NCBI RefSeq assembly: GCF_003633895.1
Contig: NZ_RBID01000013.1
Coordinates: 62,001-126,000, forward strand
Length of the DNA stretch: 64,000 bases
Direction of reading: 5' to 3'
From: Vogesella indigofera
Lineage (GTDB): Bacteria > Pseudomonadota > Gammaproteobacteria > Burkholderiales > Chromobacteriaceae
Made by a program: the position numbers and the translations under genes. The notes under the pieces were generated by a model. The model was given only the letters and a program-made list of their open reading frames with translations, ran no database searches and had not been told where the DNA came from. Of this stretch, positions 18,634 through 27,407 are shown one piece after another (positions within the stretch are counted from its first letter, which is position 1; the number at the start of each line of letters is the position of its first letter).

Positions 18634-18957
18634 TCAAGGGCTTGAAAGAACTTCCGCGGCCACCCATGTCAAATAAGCCGGCAAGCCGGCCGCCAGCGGC
18701 AGCACGACGATCTCCGGCACCTCGTAGGGATGCAGCTGCAACAAGCGCGCCTGCAGTGCCGGATAGGCCGCCGCGGTGGTCTTGATCTGCAACGGCACCT
18801 CGCTGGCGTTTTCCAGCTTGCCCTGCCAGCGATACACTGAGCGGCACGGCGCCATGATATTGACGCAGGCGGCGAGTTGCTCGCCGACCAGCGCCTCCGC
18901 AATTTGTTGTGCCAGTGCCGCATCCGGCACATTGCACAGCACCATGATCACTTCCAT
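18634..18957 (-). CDS. cutA: CutA-like divalent-cation tolerance protein
   Basis: 107 aa. CutA features: ALAQQIAEALVGEQLAACVNIMAPCRSVYRWQGKLENASEVPLQIKTT followed by HPYEVPEIVVLPL. CutA forms trimers of PII-like fold. It was named for copper tolerance but its role is uncertain. The start lies only 15 bp from the divergent fxsA start. Confidence 0.93.
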   Translation of the reverse strand: MEVIMVLCNVPDAALAQQIAEALVGEQLAACVNIMAPCRSVYRWQGKLENASEVPLQIKTTAAAYPALQARLLQLHPYEVPEIVVLPLAAGLPAYLTWVAAEVLSSP

Positions 18958-18972
18958 CTGGATACCTGTTTT

Positions 18973-19413
18973 ATGCGTGCGTTTCTGATCGTATTGTTGC
19001 TGTACCCGTTTGCCGAGATCTTCTCGCTGATCACGCTGGCCGACGCCATCGGCGGCGGCTGGACCATCGCCTGGCTGCTGTTCACCGTGCTGCTCGGCGT
19101 GGCGATGATGCGTAACAGCAAGCTGGCCAGCCTGCTGACCATCGGCTCGGTGCTCAAGCAGGGCCAGGTGTCGCTGCTCGCCCTGCTGTGGCCGCTGCGC
19201 GTGATGCTGGCCGGCCTGCTGTTTGCCATTCCCGGCCTGATCAGCGACGTGCTGGCCCTGCTGCTGATGTTGCCGTGGCGCGGCCCGTCGCTGGCGAACA
19301 TGGCACCGCCGTCGCCACCGCCCACCGCGGATGGCAGCGCCGGCGGCGACATCATCGAAGGCGAGTACCAGCGCGTCGACAAGACCGTCGATCCCAATTC
19401 ACGGCTGCATTAA
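18973..19413 (+). CDS. fxsA: FxsA-family membrane protein
   Basis: 146 aa with the FxsA pattern: MRAFLIVLLLYPFAEIFSLITLADAIGGGWTIAWLLFTVLLGVAMMR and LLFAIPGLISDVLALLLMLP. In E. coli FxsA overproduction blocks exclusion of phage T7 by F plasmid. The polar C-terminus is short. Convergent overlap of 15 bp with the DUF167 gene. Its promoter must lie inside the divergent cutA coding region. Confidence 0.9.
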   Translation: MRAFLIVLLLYPFAEIFSLITLADAIGGGWTIAWLLFTVLLGVAMMRNSKLASLLTIGSVLKQGQVSLLALLWPLRVMLAGLLFAIPGLISDVLALLLMLPWRGPSLANMAPPSPPPTADGSAGGDIIEGEYQRVDKTVDPNSRLH

Positions 19414-19701
19414 GGCCTGTAGACGGGCCAGTGCCGTGGCGGCATCGATGCCGCGGATGGCGACGATCTTGTGGCGGTTGCGCTCGCCGCTGAGCAGTGT
19501 CACCGACGACTTGGACACCGCCAGCGCCTGCGCCAGCCACAGCAGCAGCGCGGCATTGGCCTTGCCCTCCACCGGCGGTGCGGCCAACCTGATCTTCAGC
19601 GCGTCGCCGTATTCGCCGGCCAGTACCGTCTTGCGCGCGCCGGGCTGCAGATGCAAGGTCAGCCGGATACCGTCCGGCTGCGAAGTTAACCAGGGGTTCA
19701 T
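19399..19701 (-). CDS. yggU: DUF167 (YggU-type) protein
   Basis: 100 aa. Family block: [47 protein letters not shown] followed by [18 protein letters not shown]. Function unknown. The frame runs open far upstream through the dps gene, but the ATG at 19701 gives the family size. It carries a dispersed word at 19580, read as RLAAP. Confidence 0.9.
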   Translation of the reverse strand: MNPWLTSQPDGIRLTLHLQPGARKTVLAGEYGDALKIRLAAPPVEGKANAALLLWLAQALAVSKSSVTLLSGERNRHKIVAIRGIDAATALARLQALMQP

Positions 19702-19779
19702 GGCCTGCCCCACGTCAAAAAAGGCTATTGTAAATCGGGCGTATACTGCAACGACACCCATAAAAGACAGGAGATCACC

Positions 19780-20244
19780 ATGGATATTGGAATCAGCGAA
19801 CAGGATCGTACCCGCATTGCAGAAGGCCTGTCGAAACTGCTGGCCGACACCTACACCCTGTATCTGAAGACCCACTATTTCCACTGGAACGTCACCGGCC
19901 CGATGTTCCAGACGCTGCACCTGATGTTCGAACAGCAGTACAACGAACTGGCGCTGGCCGTCGACCAGATCGCCGAGCGCATCCGCGCGCTGGGCCACGT
20001 CGCCCCCGGCAGCTACGGCGACTACGCGCGCCTGACCTCGATCGCCGAAAGCCAGGGCGTGCCCAAGGCGCAGGACATGATCCGCGAGCTGGTGCAGGCG
20101 CACGAGACGGTCTGCCGCACCGCGCGCTCGCTGTTCCCGGTGACCGAGCCGGCCCACGACGAACCGACCGCCGACCTGCTGACCCAGCGCCTGCAAGTGC
20201 ATGAAAAGACGGCATGGATGCTGCGCAGCCTGCTGGAAAGCTGA
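19780..20244 (+). CDS. dps: Dps-family ferritin-like protein
   Basis: 154 aa. Dps signature [44 protein letters not shown], which supplies the ferroxidase His, Asp and Glu at the subunit interface. Dps 12-mers bind iron and protect DNA in stress. The N-terminal tail is short and has few lysines, so DNA binding by the tail is doubtful. An AGGAG site lies 8 bp before the ATG. Confidence 0.93.
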   Translation: MDIGISEQDRTRIAEGLSKLLADTYTLYLKTHYFHWNVTGPMFQTLHLMFEQQYNELALAVDQIAERIRALGHVAPGSYGDYARLTSIAESQGVPKAQDMIRELVQAHETVCRTARSLFPVTEPAHDEPTADLLTQRLQVHEKTAWMLRSLLES

Positions 20245-20294
20245 GGCCGCGGCGCGCGTGATACACTGCCGCAAAGTGTAACCGCACGCTCACC

Positions 20295-21134
20295 ATGACA
20301 CGTTTCACACCTACGCCAGCGCCACCGGACAAATCGCTGTTTCATGCCGCGATCCTGGTGTCGCTGGCGCTGCATTTACTGCTGCTGCTTGCCGTCGGCC
20401 GGCATGGCCTGCCACGCATTCCCTCATGGCAGCCGGCGGCGCTGCAAGTCACGCTGCTGGCGACGCCGCCGGCCAGCACCCCGCCGCCGCTGGCCACGCA
20501 ACTGGCGCAGCACGACAGCCAGGCCGGCAGCGCCGCTCCGGCCGCCAAGCCAGCGCCGGCGGCAGTCGCCACTACCACCGCTGCCACCAGTGTCAGGGCC
20601 ACGCAGGCACCGGCCGCTCCCAAGGCCGAGTCCACCGCAGTGCTCAGCCGTGCACAGTCCGGCTACACCACACCACCGCCCGCCCCGGAAGCGGCGCCGC
20701 GCAGCGCCCAGGACTGGCTGAGCCAGGCGCGGCAGCTGGGCAGCAACGCCAATGCCGCTGGCGGCGAAGCGCAGGACAAGGCCAAGGCGGTGTTCGGCGT
20801 CAGCGCCACCGGGGTCAGCTGGGCGCGCTACGTCGAGGACTGGCGCCTGAAAATCGAACGCATCGGCAAACGCAACTACCCGGCAGAAGCGCGGGCGCAA
20901 AACCTGTACGGCAGCCTGGAGCTGGCGGTGGTGATCCGCGCCGACGGCGCGCTGCAGGAAGTGCGCCTGCTGCGCAGCTCCGGCCACGCGGTGCTGGACC
21001 AGGCCGCGCAGAACATCGTGCGCATGGCCGCCCCCTACGCCCCGTTCCCGCCAACGTTGGCCGCAGAATTCCGCAGCCTGGAGGTGGTACGCAAATGGAG
21101 CTTCACCACCGCCAACCAGCTCTCCGCCAATTGA
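20295..21134 (+). CDS. TonB-like energy-transducing protein
   Basis: 279 aa. One N-terminal membrane helix (SLFHAAILVSLALHLLLLLAVG), a long alanine/proline-rich periplasmic linker (about 60-170), then a TonB C-terminal domain with RNYPAEARAQNLYGSLELAVVIRADGALQEVRLLRSSGHAVLDQAAQNIVRMAAPYAPFP. No exbB or exbD is adjacent. It could serve outer-membrane receptors, or be one of several TonB paralogues. A one-base variant of the dispersed word lies at 21055. Confidence 0.88.
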   Translation: MTRFTPTPAPPDKSLFHAAILVSLALHLLLLLAVGRHGLPRIPSWQPAALQVTLLATPPASTPPPLATQLAQHDSQAGSAAPAAKPAPAAVATTTAATSVRATQAPAAPKAESTAVLSRAQSGYTTPPPAPEAAPRSAQDWLSQARQLGSNANAAGGEAQDKAKAVFGVSATGVSWARYVEDWRLKIERIGKRNYPAEARAQNLYGSLELAVVIRADGALQEVRLLRSSGHAVLDQAAQNIVRMAAPYAPFPPTLAAEFRSLEVVRKWSFTTANQLSAN

Positions 21135-21147
21135 TACAGGATCCACC

Positions 21148-21510
21148 ATGTTTGAAGTCAATCGCAGCGTCGTCATTCTGAAACCGCGTCAGCCGTTCGC
21201 CGACTGGCTGGGCAGCCTGCCCGGCGCCCCGGCCGTGGCGCTGGACGAGCTGCGCCGCAACGGCAATGCACTGCTGATCCCGCACGTCGACGACGTCGAC
21301 CCCGCCGATTTCCTCGCCGAGCACTACCACACACTGTTCAGCGCCGAGCTGGCCGACTGGTGCGAGGACGACACGCTGTGGCCGCCGACGCTCAGCGCGG
21401 CGCTGTTCATGGACTGGTTCGACATCGACATCCACCCGGTACTGACCGATCTGGTCAGCAGCCCGCTGGCACGCGAGGCGTTCCAGCCGTTTGATCTGGA
21501 TAGTCAGTAA
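21148..21510 (+). CDS. Conserved-looking small protein of unknown function
   Basis: 120 aa, acidic, no signal or membrane segment. Visible segments are VVILKPRQPFADWL, LLIPHVDDVDPADFLAEHYHTLFSAELADWCEDDTLWPP and LFMDWFDIDIHPVLTDL. I do not recognise the family with confidence; I believe similar 115-125 aa proteins occur near TonB-like genes in betaproteobacteria. The gene follows the TonB-like gene by 13 bp and is likely co-transcribed. Confidence 0.75.
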   Translation: MFEVNRSVVILKPRQPFADWLGSLPGAPAVALDELRRNGNALLIPHVDDVDPADFLAEHYHTLFSAELADWCEDDTLWPPTLSAALFMDWFDIDIHPVLTDLVSSPLAREAFQPFDLDSQ

Positions 21511-21598
21511 GCGCCGGCGCCGGCTGCTCACCGCCGGCACGGCAACAAAAACTGACACCACCTTGCCGGCAACGGCACTCCCACACGAAGGGGCAATC

Positions 21599-22009
21599 AT
21601 GATTCACAGTACCAGCATCAAGGTCCGCGGCTATCACCTCGACCTGTACAGCCACGTCAACAATGCGCGCTACCTCGAGTTCCTGGAAGAAGCGCGCTGG
21701 ACCTTCTTCGAGGAATGCGCCGACCTGCCGGCCTTTCTCAGCTCCGGCATCGCGCTGATCGTGGTCAATATCAACATCGACTACCGCTACCCGGCGACCA
21801 TGAACGACCAGCTGGCGATCGAGACCGCGGTCAAGTCGGTCGGCAACCGCAGCGCGGTGATCCACCAGTGTGTGAAGCTGGCCGGCAGCGACACCGTGGT
21901 GGCCGAGGCCGACGTCACCTTCGTCGCGTTTGACGGCAAGCAGAACAAGGCGGTGGCGATCGAGGGTAAACTGCGGGAACTTCTGACCGGGCTGCAACAC
22001 CAAGCCTGA
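21599..22009 (+). CDS. Hot-dog thioesterase, YbgC/4HBT type
   Basis: 136 aa. The active-site region VRGYHLDLYSHVNNARYLEFLEEARW is of the 4-hydroxybenzoyl-CoA thioesterase type, with Asp near residue 15. It hydrolyses acyl-CoA of unknown chain length. YbgC-type thioesterases often sit beside tol-pal genes; here the tol-pal cluster is 34 kb away. An ATG at 21599 gives the family start; the frame is open upstream. Confidence 0.88.
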   Translation: MIHSTSIKVRGYHLDLYSHVNNARYLEFLEEARWTFFEECADLPAFLSSGIALIVVNINIDYRYPATMNDQLAIETAVKSVGNRSAVIHQCVKLAGSDTVVAEADVTFVAFDGKQNKAVAIEGKLRELLTGLQHQA

Positions 22010-22043
22010 TCCTCACCGCCTTCGCAACAGGACAGACTCAGTC

Positions 22044-22535
22044 ATGAAAAAATGGATACTGGCACTGGTCGGCATCGCCGTACTCGCCATCGTCGCCTAC
22101 CTCGCGCTGTTCAACAAGCCGCAGGCGCCGCAAGTCCACTACACCAACCTGTCGGGCCAGACCGCCAGCACCGACAGCCTGAAAGGCAAGGTGGTGCTGG
22201 TCAACTTCTGGGCCACCAGCTGCAGCGGCTGCATGGCCGAAATGCCGAAACTGCGCGCCACCCACGAGAAGTACGCGCCGCAAGGCTACGAAACCGTGGC
22301 GGTGGCGATGAGCTACGACCCGCCCAACTACGTGCAGACCTACGTCAAGGACACCGCGCTGCCCTTCTTCGTGACGCTGGACAGCAGTGGCAGCATCGCC
22401 AAGGCCTTCGGCGAGGTGCAGCTGACCCCGACCTCGGTGCTGATAGACAAGCAGGGCAATATCATCAAGCGCTATGTCGGCGAGCCGGACTTCACCGAAC
22501 TGCACCAGCTGATCGAGCAGAACCTGAAGGCCTGA
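22044..22535 (+). CDS. TlpA-like thioredoxin, membrane-anchored
   Basis: 163 aa. One N-terminal hydrophobic segment (ILALVGIAVLAIVAYLALF) acts as anchor or uncleaved signal; then a TlpA/ResA fold with active site WATSCSGCMAEMP and the cis-proline region QLTPTSVLID. A periplasmic disulfide reductase or cytochrome c maturation role is usual for the family. It follows the thioesterase gene by 34 bp. Confidence 0.9.
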   Translation: MKKWILALVGIAVLAIVAYLALFNKPQAPQVHYTNLSGQTASTDSLKGKVVLVNFWATSCSGCMAEMPKLRATHEKYAPQGYETVAVAMSYDPPNYVQTYVKDTALPFFVTLDSSGSIAKAFGEVQLTPTSVLIDKQGNIIKRYVGEPDFTELHQLIEQNLKA

Positions 22536-22548
22536 TCGCGCAGGCCGC

Positions 22549-22588
22549 AAAAAAGCCGTTGCCATCTTTCGATGGCAACGGCTTTTTT
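22549..22588. terminator. Bidirectional terminator
   Basis: An 18-bp perfect stem (AAAAAAGCCGTTGCCATC at 22549-22566, its complement at 22571-22588) with TTTC loop. It serves both the rightward thioredoxin gene and the leftward moeB-like gene that converge on it. Confidence 0.93.
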
Positions 22589-22605
22589 CATGCCGCCGCT
22601 AGTGG

Positions 22606-23364
22606 CTAACGTTGGCCGCACACCGGGCAATCCGGATCGCGCGGCACCTTCAGCTGGCGGAAGCTGCCGTCCAGCGCGTCGTACAGCGTCAGCTGTCCCA
22701 ACGCAGGACGACGCCCGGCCAGCAGCTTGATCGCCTCCACCGCCTGCAGGCTGCCGATGACACCGACCAGCGGTGCCAGTACCCCGAAGGTGGCGCACGG
22801 CCCGTCGCTGGCCTCACCCTCGTCCGGAAACAGGCAGTGATAGCACGGCGACGCGTCGTCGCGCACGTCGTACACCGCCAACTGCCCGCTAAAGCGCACC
22901 GCGGCACCGGACACCAGCGGCACCCTGGCCGCCACACAGGCGCGGTTGATGGCGTGGCGGGTGGCGAAGTTGTCGGAGCAGTCCAGCACCAGATCGTGCG
23001 CCGCCACTTCCGTCACCAGCCGCTCGCCGGCCAGCCGCTCGGCCAGCAGCCGCAACTGCACGTCCGGATTGATGGCGGCCAACCTTGCCGCCGCCGAATC
23101 CACCTTGCGCTGCCCCAGCGTGCCCATATCGTGGATGATCTGCCGCTGCAGGTTGGTCAGCTCAACGGTATCGTCGTCGACCAGCGTCAGCTGACCGACA
23201 CCGGCACTGGCCAGATACAGCAGCGCCGGCGCGCCGAGGCCACCGGCGCCGACCACCAGCACCCTTGCGGCCAGCAGGCGCTGCTGGCCGTCGATGTCGA
23301 TTTCCGGCAGCAGGATGTGCCGGCTGTAGCGCAGCAGGGCTGCGTCGTTCAGTTCTTGCGTCAT
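22606..23364 (-). CDS. moeB: E1-like adenylyltransferase, MoeB/ThiF family
   Basis: 252 aa. RYSRHILLPEIDIDGQQRLL start, GAGGLGAPALLYLASAGVG nucleotide loop, DSAARLAAINPDVQL, SDNFATRHAINRACV, and zinc-binding CYHC and CPVC pairs. These enzymes adenylate the C-terminal Gly of MoaD or ThiS for molybdopterin or thiazole synthesis; MoeB versus ThiF cannot be settled without neighbours from either pathway. A dispersed word lies at 23075. The start codon nearly touches the ntrX terminator. Confidence 0.9.
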   Translation of the reverse strand: MTQELNDAALLRYSRHILLPEIDIDGQQRLLAARVLVVGAGGLGAPALLYLASAGVGQLTLVDDDTVELTNLQRQIIHDMGTLGQRKVDSAAARLAAINPDVQLRLLAERLAGERLVTEVAAHDLVLDCSDNFATRHAINRACVAARVPLVSGAAVRFSGQLAVYDVRDDASPCYHCLFPDEGEASDGPCATFGVLAPLVGVIGSLQAVEAIKLLAGRRPALGQLTLYDALDGSFRQLKVPRDPDCPVCGQR

Positions 23365-23369
23365 GATGC

Positions 23370-23393
23370 AAAAATGGCCGCAAACGCGGCCAT
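23370..23393 (-). terminator. Terminator of ntrX
   Basis: ATGGCCGC (23374-23381) pairs with GCGGCCAT (23386-23393), followed on the minus strand by TTTTGC. It lies 24 bp past the ntrX stop and just upstream of the moeB-like start. Confidence 0.75.
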
Positions 23394-23416
23394 CTCCCTT
23401 GATCTTGATTCAGGTT

Positions 23417-24685
23417 TTATTCTTCCACACCCTTGCGGCTGAACTTGACGCCCAGCTGCTTCAGCTTGCGGTAGAGGTGGGTGCGCTCGAGGCCGACCTT
23501 TTGCGCCACCCGGCTCATATTGCCGTTTTCCAGCACGATGTGGTACTCGAAATAGCGCCGTTCCAGCTGTTCGCGCAGTTCGCGCAGCGGCAGGCTGAAG
23601 TCGAAACCGGTTTCTTCCGCCGGCTTGTCGTGGCGGAACTGCGCCAGCACCTTGTTCACTTCCGGCGCGTCCAGTTCGCCGGATTCGGCGGTCAGCGCCA
23701 GGCTCTTGATGATGCTGCGCAGCTGCTCCAGGTTGCCCGGCCAGTCGTACTGGCGCAGCGCGTTCAGCGCCGCGGTGGTCAGCTTGCGGCTGGGCACCTG
23801 CTTCGACTCCACCAGCTCGTGCAGGATCTGCTCGGCGATCGAGGTGATGTCCTCCGGGTGCTCGCGCAGCGCCGGGATCGGCACGATCACGCTGGACAGC
23901 GCGGTCAGCATGCGGTTGTCGCACTCCGGATCGACCAGCAGCTCCTGCAGCGGACGGCTGCAGGAACAGATCAGCCGCACATTGAAGCGATCGAGCTTGG
24001 ACAGCAGGAACAGCAGGCCCTGCTGCGTGCGGCGGCTGTACTGGCCGATTTCCGGCAGGAACAGCACGCCGTTATTGGCCTTCTGCAGCAATTCCAGCGG
24101 CGCGTCGGCCAGTTGCTCCACCTTGGCCGGGGTCACCCACGGCGTATTGCCCTGGTGGAAAAAGCGCGCCACCAGCTCGAAGCCGGCGCCGGATTCACCG
24201 GTCAGCAGCACCGGCGACTTCAGTTTCGATACCCGCTCCAGCTGCTTCTTCAGCTCCTGCACGGTTTCGCTCTTGCCCATCTTGTCGAGATTGAGCGAGG
24301 TATTGGCCTGCATGTCGCCGTATTTCAGCGCGCGCTGCACCGTGGTCAGCAGTTTCTGCAGGGCAATCGGTTTTTCGAGGAAATCGAAGGCACCGATGCG
24401 CGTTGCCTCAACGGCGGTGTCGATGCTGGCGTGACCGGACATCATCACCACCGGCATGTTCAGTTGCCCGGATTTGGCCCACTCCTTGAGCAGGGTGACG
24501 CCGTCACAATCCGGCATCCAGATATCCAGCAGCACCAGCGCCGGTCGGGTCTGGTTGCGCAATTGACGAGCCACTTCGGCATTTTCAGCCAGCGCGACGG
24601 TATAGCCTTCGTCCTGCAAAATCTCCGAGAGAAGCTCCCGGATACCGATCTCGTCATCAACAATCAGAATATCGCTGCTTCGCAT
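23417..24685 (-). CDS. ntrX: NtrX-like response regulator with degenerate AAA+ domain
   Basis: 422 aa. Receiver domain 1-120 with phospho-acceptor D54 (LVLLDIWMPD) and KP near residue 105; AAA+ region about 140-320; Fis-type helix-turn-helix at the C-terminus (MSRVAQKVGLERTHLYRKLKQLGV). The AAA+ domain has lost key parts: Walker A reads GESGAGFE (163-170) with Phe for the catalytic Lys, Walker B reads LFLPEI with Pro for Asp, and the sigma-54-contacting GAFTGA loop is absent. It can probably bind DNA on phosphorylation but not drive sigma-54 promoters. Coupled to ntrY (TAATG overlap). Confidence 0.92.
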   Translation of the reverse strand: MRSSDILIVDDEIGIRELLSEILQDEGYTVALAENAEVARQLRNQTRPALVLLDIWMPDCDGVTLLKEWAKSGQLNMPVVMMSGHASIDTAVEATRIGAFDFLEKPIALQKLLTTVQRALKYGDMQANTSLNLDKMGKSETVQELKKQLERVSKLKSPVLLTGESGAGFELVARFFHQGNTPWVTPAKVEQLADAPLELLQKANNGVLFLPEIGQYSRRTQQGLLFLLSKLDRFNVRLICSCSRPLQELLVDPECDNRMLTALSSVIVPIPALREHPEDITSIAEQILHELVESKQVPSRKLTTAALNALRQYDWPGNLEQLRSIIKSLALTAESGELDAPEVNKVLAQFRHDKPAEETGFDFSLPLRELREQLERRYFEYHIVLENGNMSRVAQKVGLERTHLYRKLKQLGVKFSRKGVEE

Positions 24686-26796
24686 TAAGCCTCCAGCAAG
24701 GGCAGGGTGAGAAGGATGCGCGCACCGCCGCTCTGTGCATTGGCAAGGGTGATCTGTCCATGGTGTTCCTCCACTATCTTTTTCACCACGGCCAGTCCCA
24801 ATCCTGTCCCCTTGGCCTTGTTGGTAACATAAGGCTCAAACGCACGGGGAAGGATGTCCGGACTGAAGCCAACACCGTTGTCCTCTACGCAGACGAGCAC
24901 GTTCCTTCCTTCTAGTCGGGTGCTAATTTGAATCATCGGGATGTCAGCGTCAAGGATTGCATCTTGTGCGTTCTGCAAAAGATTGTGCAGCACCTGACGC
25001 AGCAAAGCCGCGTCCCCCATGACTGGCAAGGCTTGCAGGCTTAAATCCACCTTCAGCGCGGGGTTACTTTCGTACAGCACCAGCACCTCGCGCAGCAGCG
25101 TATTCAGCTCCAGTTTGACCAGTTTGATCTTCGGCGCCCGCGCATAATCGCGGAAAGCGTCGACCATGCCCTTGAGCGCGGTCACCTGTTTGATGATGGT
25201 ATCGGTGGCGCGCTTCAGCATCTCGGCGTCCGACGGCTGCAGCTTGTCGGCCAGTTTCATCGCCAGCCGTTCCGCCGACAGCTGGATCGGCGTCAGCGGG
25301 TTGCGGATCTCGTGCGCCAGCCGTTTCGCCACCTCGCCCCACGCCGCGTCGCGCTGCGCGCGGCCCAGTTCGGTGATGTCGTCGAACACCACCACGTAGC
25401 CGGTGGCCGGCTGTTCCGGCAGGATGGCGCCGCGCGCCACCAGCTGCCGCGGCCCTTGGGCACCAAGGTAGTCGATCTGCTGCTGCCAGTCGTGCGGATT
25501 GGTGGTCGCCGCCTCGCGCAGGATGGTCTCCACCAGCGGCGACAGTTCCGGGCGCAGCACCGGCCACACCTGCAGCTCGTGGCCGGACAGCTCGCCGAAG
25601 TCGACGCCGAGAATGCGCGAGGCACTGGTGTTGGCCGCACGCAGCTGCCAGTTGTAGTCGAAGGCGATCACCCCGGTCGACAGGTTGGCGAGGATGCTCT
25701 CCAGGTAAAGCTTGCCCGATTCCAGCAGGCGCCGGCTCTCGTCGGCGGTCAGCCGCGCCTCGTCCAGCTGCTGCGTCATGCGGTTGAACATGGTGGTGAG
25801 GATGCCCAGCTCGTCCTTGCGGTACACCGGGTGGCGCTTGGAAAAGTCGCCCTGCGCCACCGCGCGGGTGCCGGCGGCCAGCTCCGACAGCGGCGCCGAC
25901 AGCCGCTCGGAGATGAACAGCGCAAACGCCAGCGCCGCGGTCAGCGCCAGCAGGAACACCAGCGCCAGCGTCAGCATGTAGAAGGTTTTCAGGCCGTCGC
26001 GCGACAGCACCAGCTGCCGGTACTCGGCGCGTGCGTCCTCGATCAGCTCCGCATCGCGGGCGATGTCCACCGGCGCCGGCTGGATGATCTGGATGATCTG
26101 GGTCTGGTCGTTGACATAGCTGCGGTACGACAGCAGCACCTTCAGCTCCAGCGTGCCGTCGGGATCACTGTCGATGATCTCGTGGCTCTTGCGCTGGCGC
26201 AGGCTGCGCAGCACGTCCGGATCCGGCGCCCGCGGCAGGTAGCGCACGTCATCCGGCCCGGCAAAGCTCAGCAGCCGCCCCTGCTGGTTGTAGACCGCGA
26301 TCTCCTGCACCCCCAGCTGTTCGCGCATGCGCAGCAGCTGGCTGTTGAGGCTGTGGTCGCTGTAGTCGGCGATGTCGCGTGCCACCAGCCGCGACTTGCG
26401 GCTGAGATCGGACAGCACGAAGCCGAGCGCGTTGCGCCCCAGCTCCAGGCCGCGGTCGAGCGCGTTTTCCACCTCGACGTTGAACCAGCTCTCGATACTG
26501 CGCGTCAGGAACTGCGCGGAAACGGTGAACACCAGCATGCCGGGCAGCAGCGCGATCAGGGTGAACATCACCACCAGCTTCTGCGTCAGCTTGGCGCCGA
26601 ACTCGCGGCTCTTCACCCGCCGGCGCAGGCGCAGCATCTGCCGCGCCACCACCGCCAGCAGGCCAACCAGGCCGAAGGCGTTGAGGCCGAACACCCACCA
26701 GTAGTATTCCGCCAGCTTGGAGGTATTGCCGGTGGAAATTGCCAGCAGGTACAGCAGCACGAAGCCGAAGGCGGTGGCGATGACGGGATAGCGCAT
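24685..26796 (-). CDS. ntrY: NtrY-like sensor histidine kinase
   Basis: 703 aa. Membrane helices at about 5-60 and 80-105, a periplasmic or extracytoplasmic region, a further helix near 285-305, HAMP (LSAPLSELAAGTRAVAQGDFS), PAS (LANLSTGVIAFDYNWQLRAANTSASRILG), HisKA with phospho-His in RLAHEIRNPLTPIQLSAERLA, and HATPase with ENGVGFSPDI and NKAKGTGLGLAVVKKIVEEH. NtrY works with NtrX in nitrogen or redox control. The stop overlaps the ntrX start, so the pair is co-translated. Confidence 0.95.
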   Translation of the reverse strand: MRYPVIATAFGFVLLYLLAISTGNTSKLAEYYWWVFGLNAFGLVGLLAVVARQMLRLRRRVKSREFGAKLTQKLVVMFTLIALLPGMLVFTVSAQFLTRSIESWFNVEVENALDRGLELGRNALGFVLSDLSRKSRLVARDIADYSDHSLNSQLLRMREQLGVQEIAVYNQQGRLLSFAGPDDVRYLPRAPDPDVLRSLRQRKSHEIIDSDPDGTLELKVLLSYRSYVNDQTQIIQIIQPAPVDIARDAELIEDARAEYRQLVLSRDGLKTFYMLTLALVFLLALTAALAFALFISERLSAPLSELAAGTRAVAQGDFSKRHPVYRKDELGILTTMFNRMTQQLDEARLTADESRRLLESGKLYLESILANLSTGVIAFDYNWQLRAANTSASRILGVDFGELSGHELQVWPVLRPELSPLVETILREAATTNPHDWQQQIDYLGAQGPRQLVARGAILPEQPATGYVVVFDDITELGRAQRDAAWGEVAKRLAHEIRNPLTPIQLSAERLAMKLADKLQPSDAEMLKRATDTIIKQVTALKGMVDAFRDYARAPKIKLVKLELNTLLREVLVLYESNPALKVDLSLQALPVMGDAALLRQVLHNLLQNAQDAILDADIPMIQISTRLEGRNVLVCVEDNGVGFSPDILPRAFEPYVTNKAKGTGLGLAVVKKIVEEHHGQITLANAQSGGARILLTLPLLEA

Positions 26797-27407
26797 CAGT
26801 TGCCTCCTGACGGGGCGATGCCGTTCCAGCCGGAATCCATCGCCCAGTCATCGGCGCCCAGCGCGTTGAGCTGGAACGGGCGCGGCAGCTGGCCGAGGTC
26901 CAGCTCCAGCCGCAGCCGGCCGCGCAGCTGCTGCTGTTCCGCCGGCGACCAGTCGGCGATGTCCATCACCTTCCAGCCGGCGATGCTGCCGACCGCGGCC
27001 AGCGCCTCGTCGAGCGAGGTGTAGTTCTTGGACAGGCCGCCGATGGTGACGCGGTAGCGGCCGGTGAGGCCGTAGTGGCTCAGCTTGAAGCTGAGGCTGG
27101 CGGTCGGCTCGAACCAGCGCGACAGCTGCAGCCAGTAGGCCGAGCTGCGCGGTCGCGTCAGCTCGAAGGTCAGACGGAAGGTCAGCGGCACGCCCTGTTG
27201 CAGCGCCTGTTGCAGCATGGCGGGCAGGGTGATGCGGTAACGGCTGGCCACGCTGAGCGCGCCGTCCTGCGCCTCCAGCTGCAGCCGCTGTGCCACGATG
27301 CCGTCGGCGGCGTGGCACAGCCCGGCCTGCGCCAGCAACAGCAGGCTGGCGAGCAGTAGCAGCTGTTGCTTAAGCTTTTTCCAGCAGCGCGTAATAGAAA
27401 CCGTCAT
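26796..27407 (-). CDS. DUF4390 exported protein
   Basis: 203 aa. Signal peptide near residues 10-36 (QQLLLLASLLLLAQAGLCHAA), then a beta-rich domain with LTFELTRPRSSAYWLQLSRWFEP and SLSFKLSHYGLTGRYRVTIGG. DUF4390 proteins regularly sit between rsmB and ntrY in betaproteobacteria and have no known function. The ATG at 27407 overlaps rsmB by 38 bp; later in-frame starts would cut into the signal. Confidence 0.85.
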   Translation of the reverse strand: MTVSITRCWKKLKQQLLLLASLLLLAQAGLCHAADGIVAQRLQLEAQDGALSVASRYRITLPAMLQQALQQGVPLTFRLTFELTRPRSSAYWLQLSRWFEPTASLSFKLSHYGLTGRYRVTIGGLSKNYTSLDEALAAVGSIAGWKVMDIADWSPAEQQQLRGRLRLELDLGQLPRPFQLNALGADDWAMDSGWNGIAPSGGN

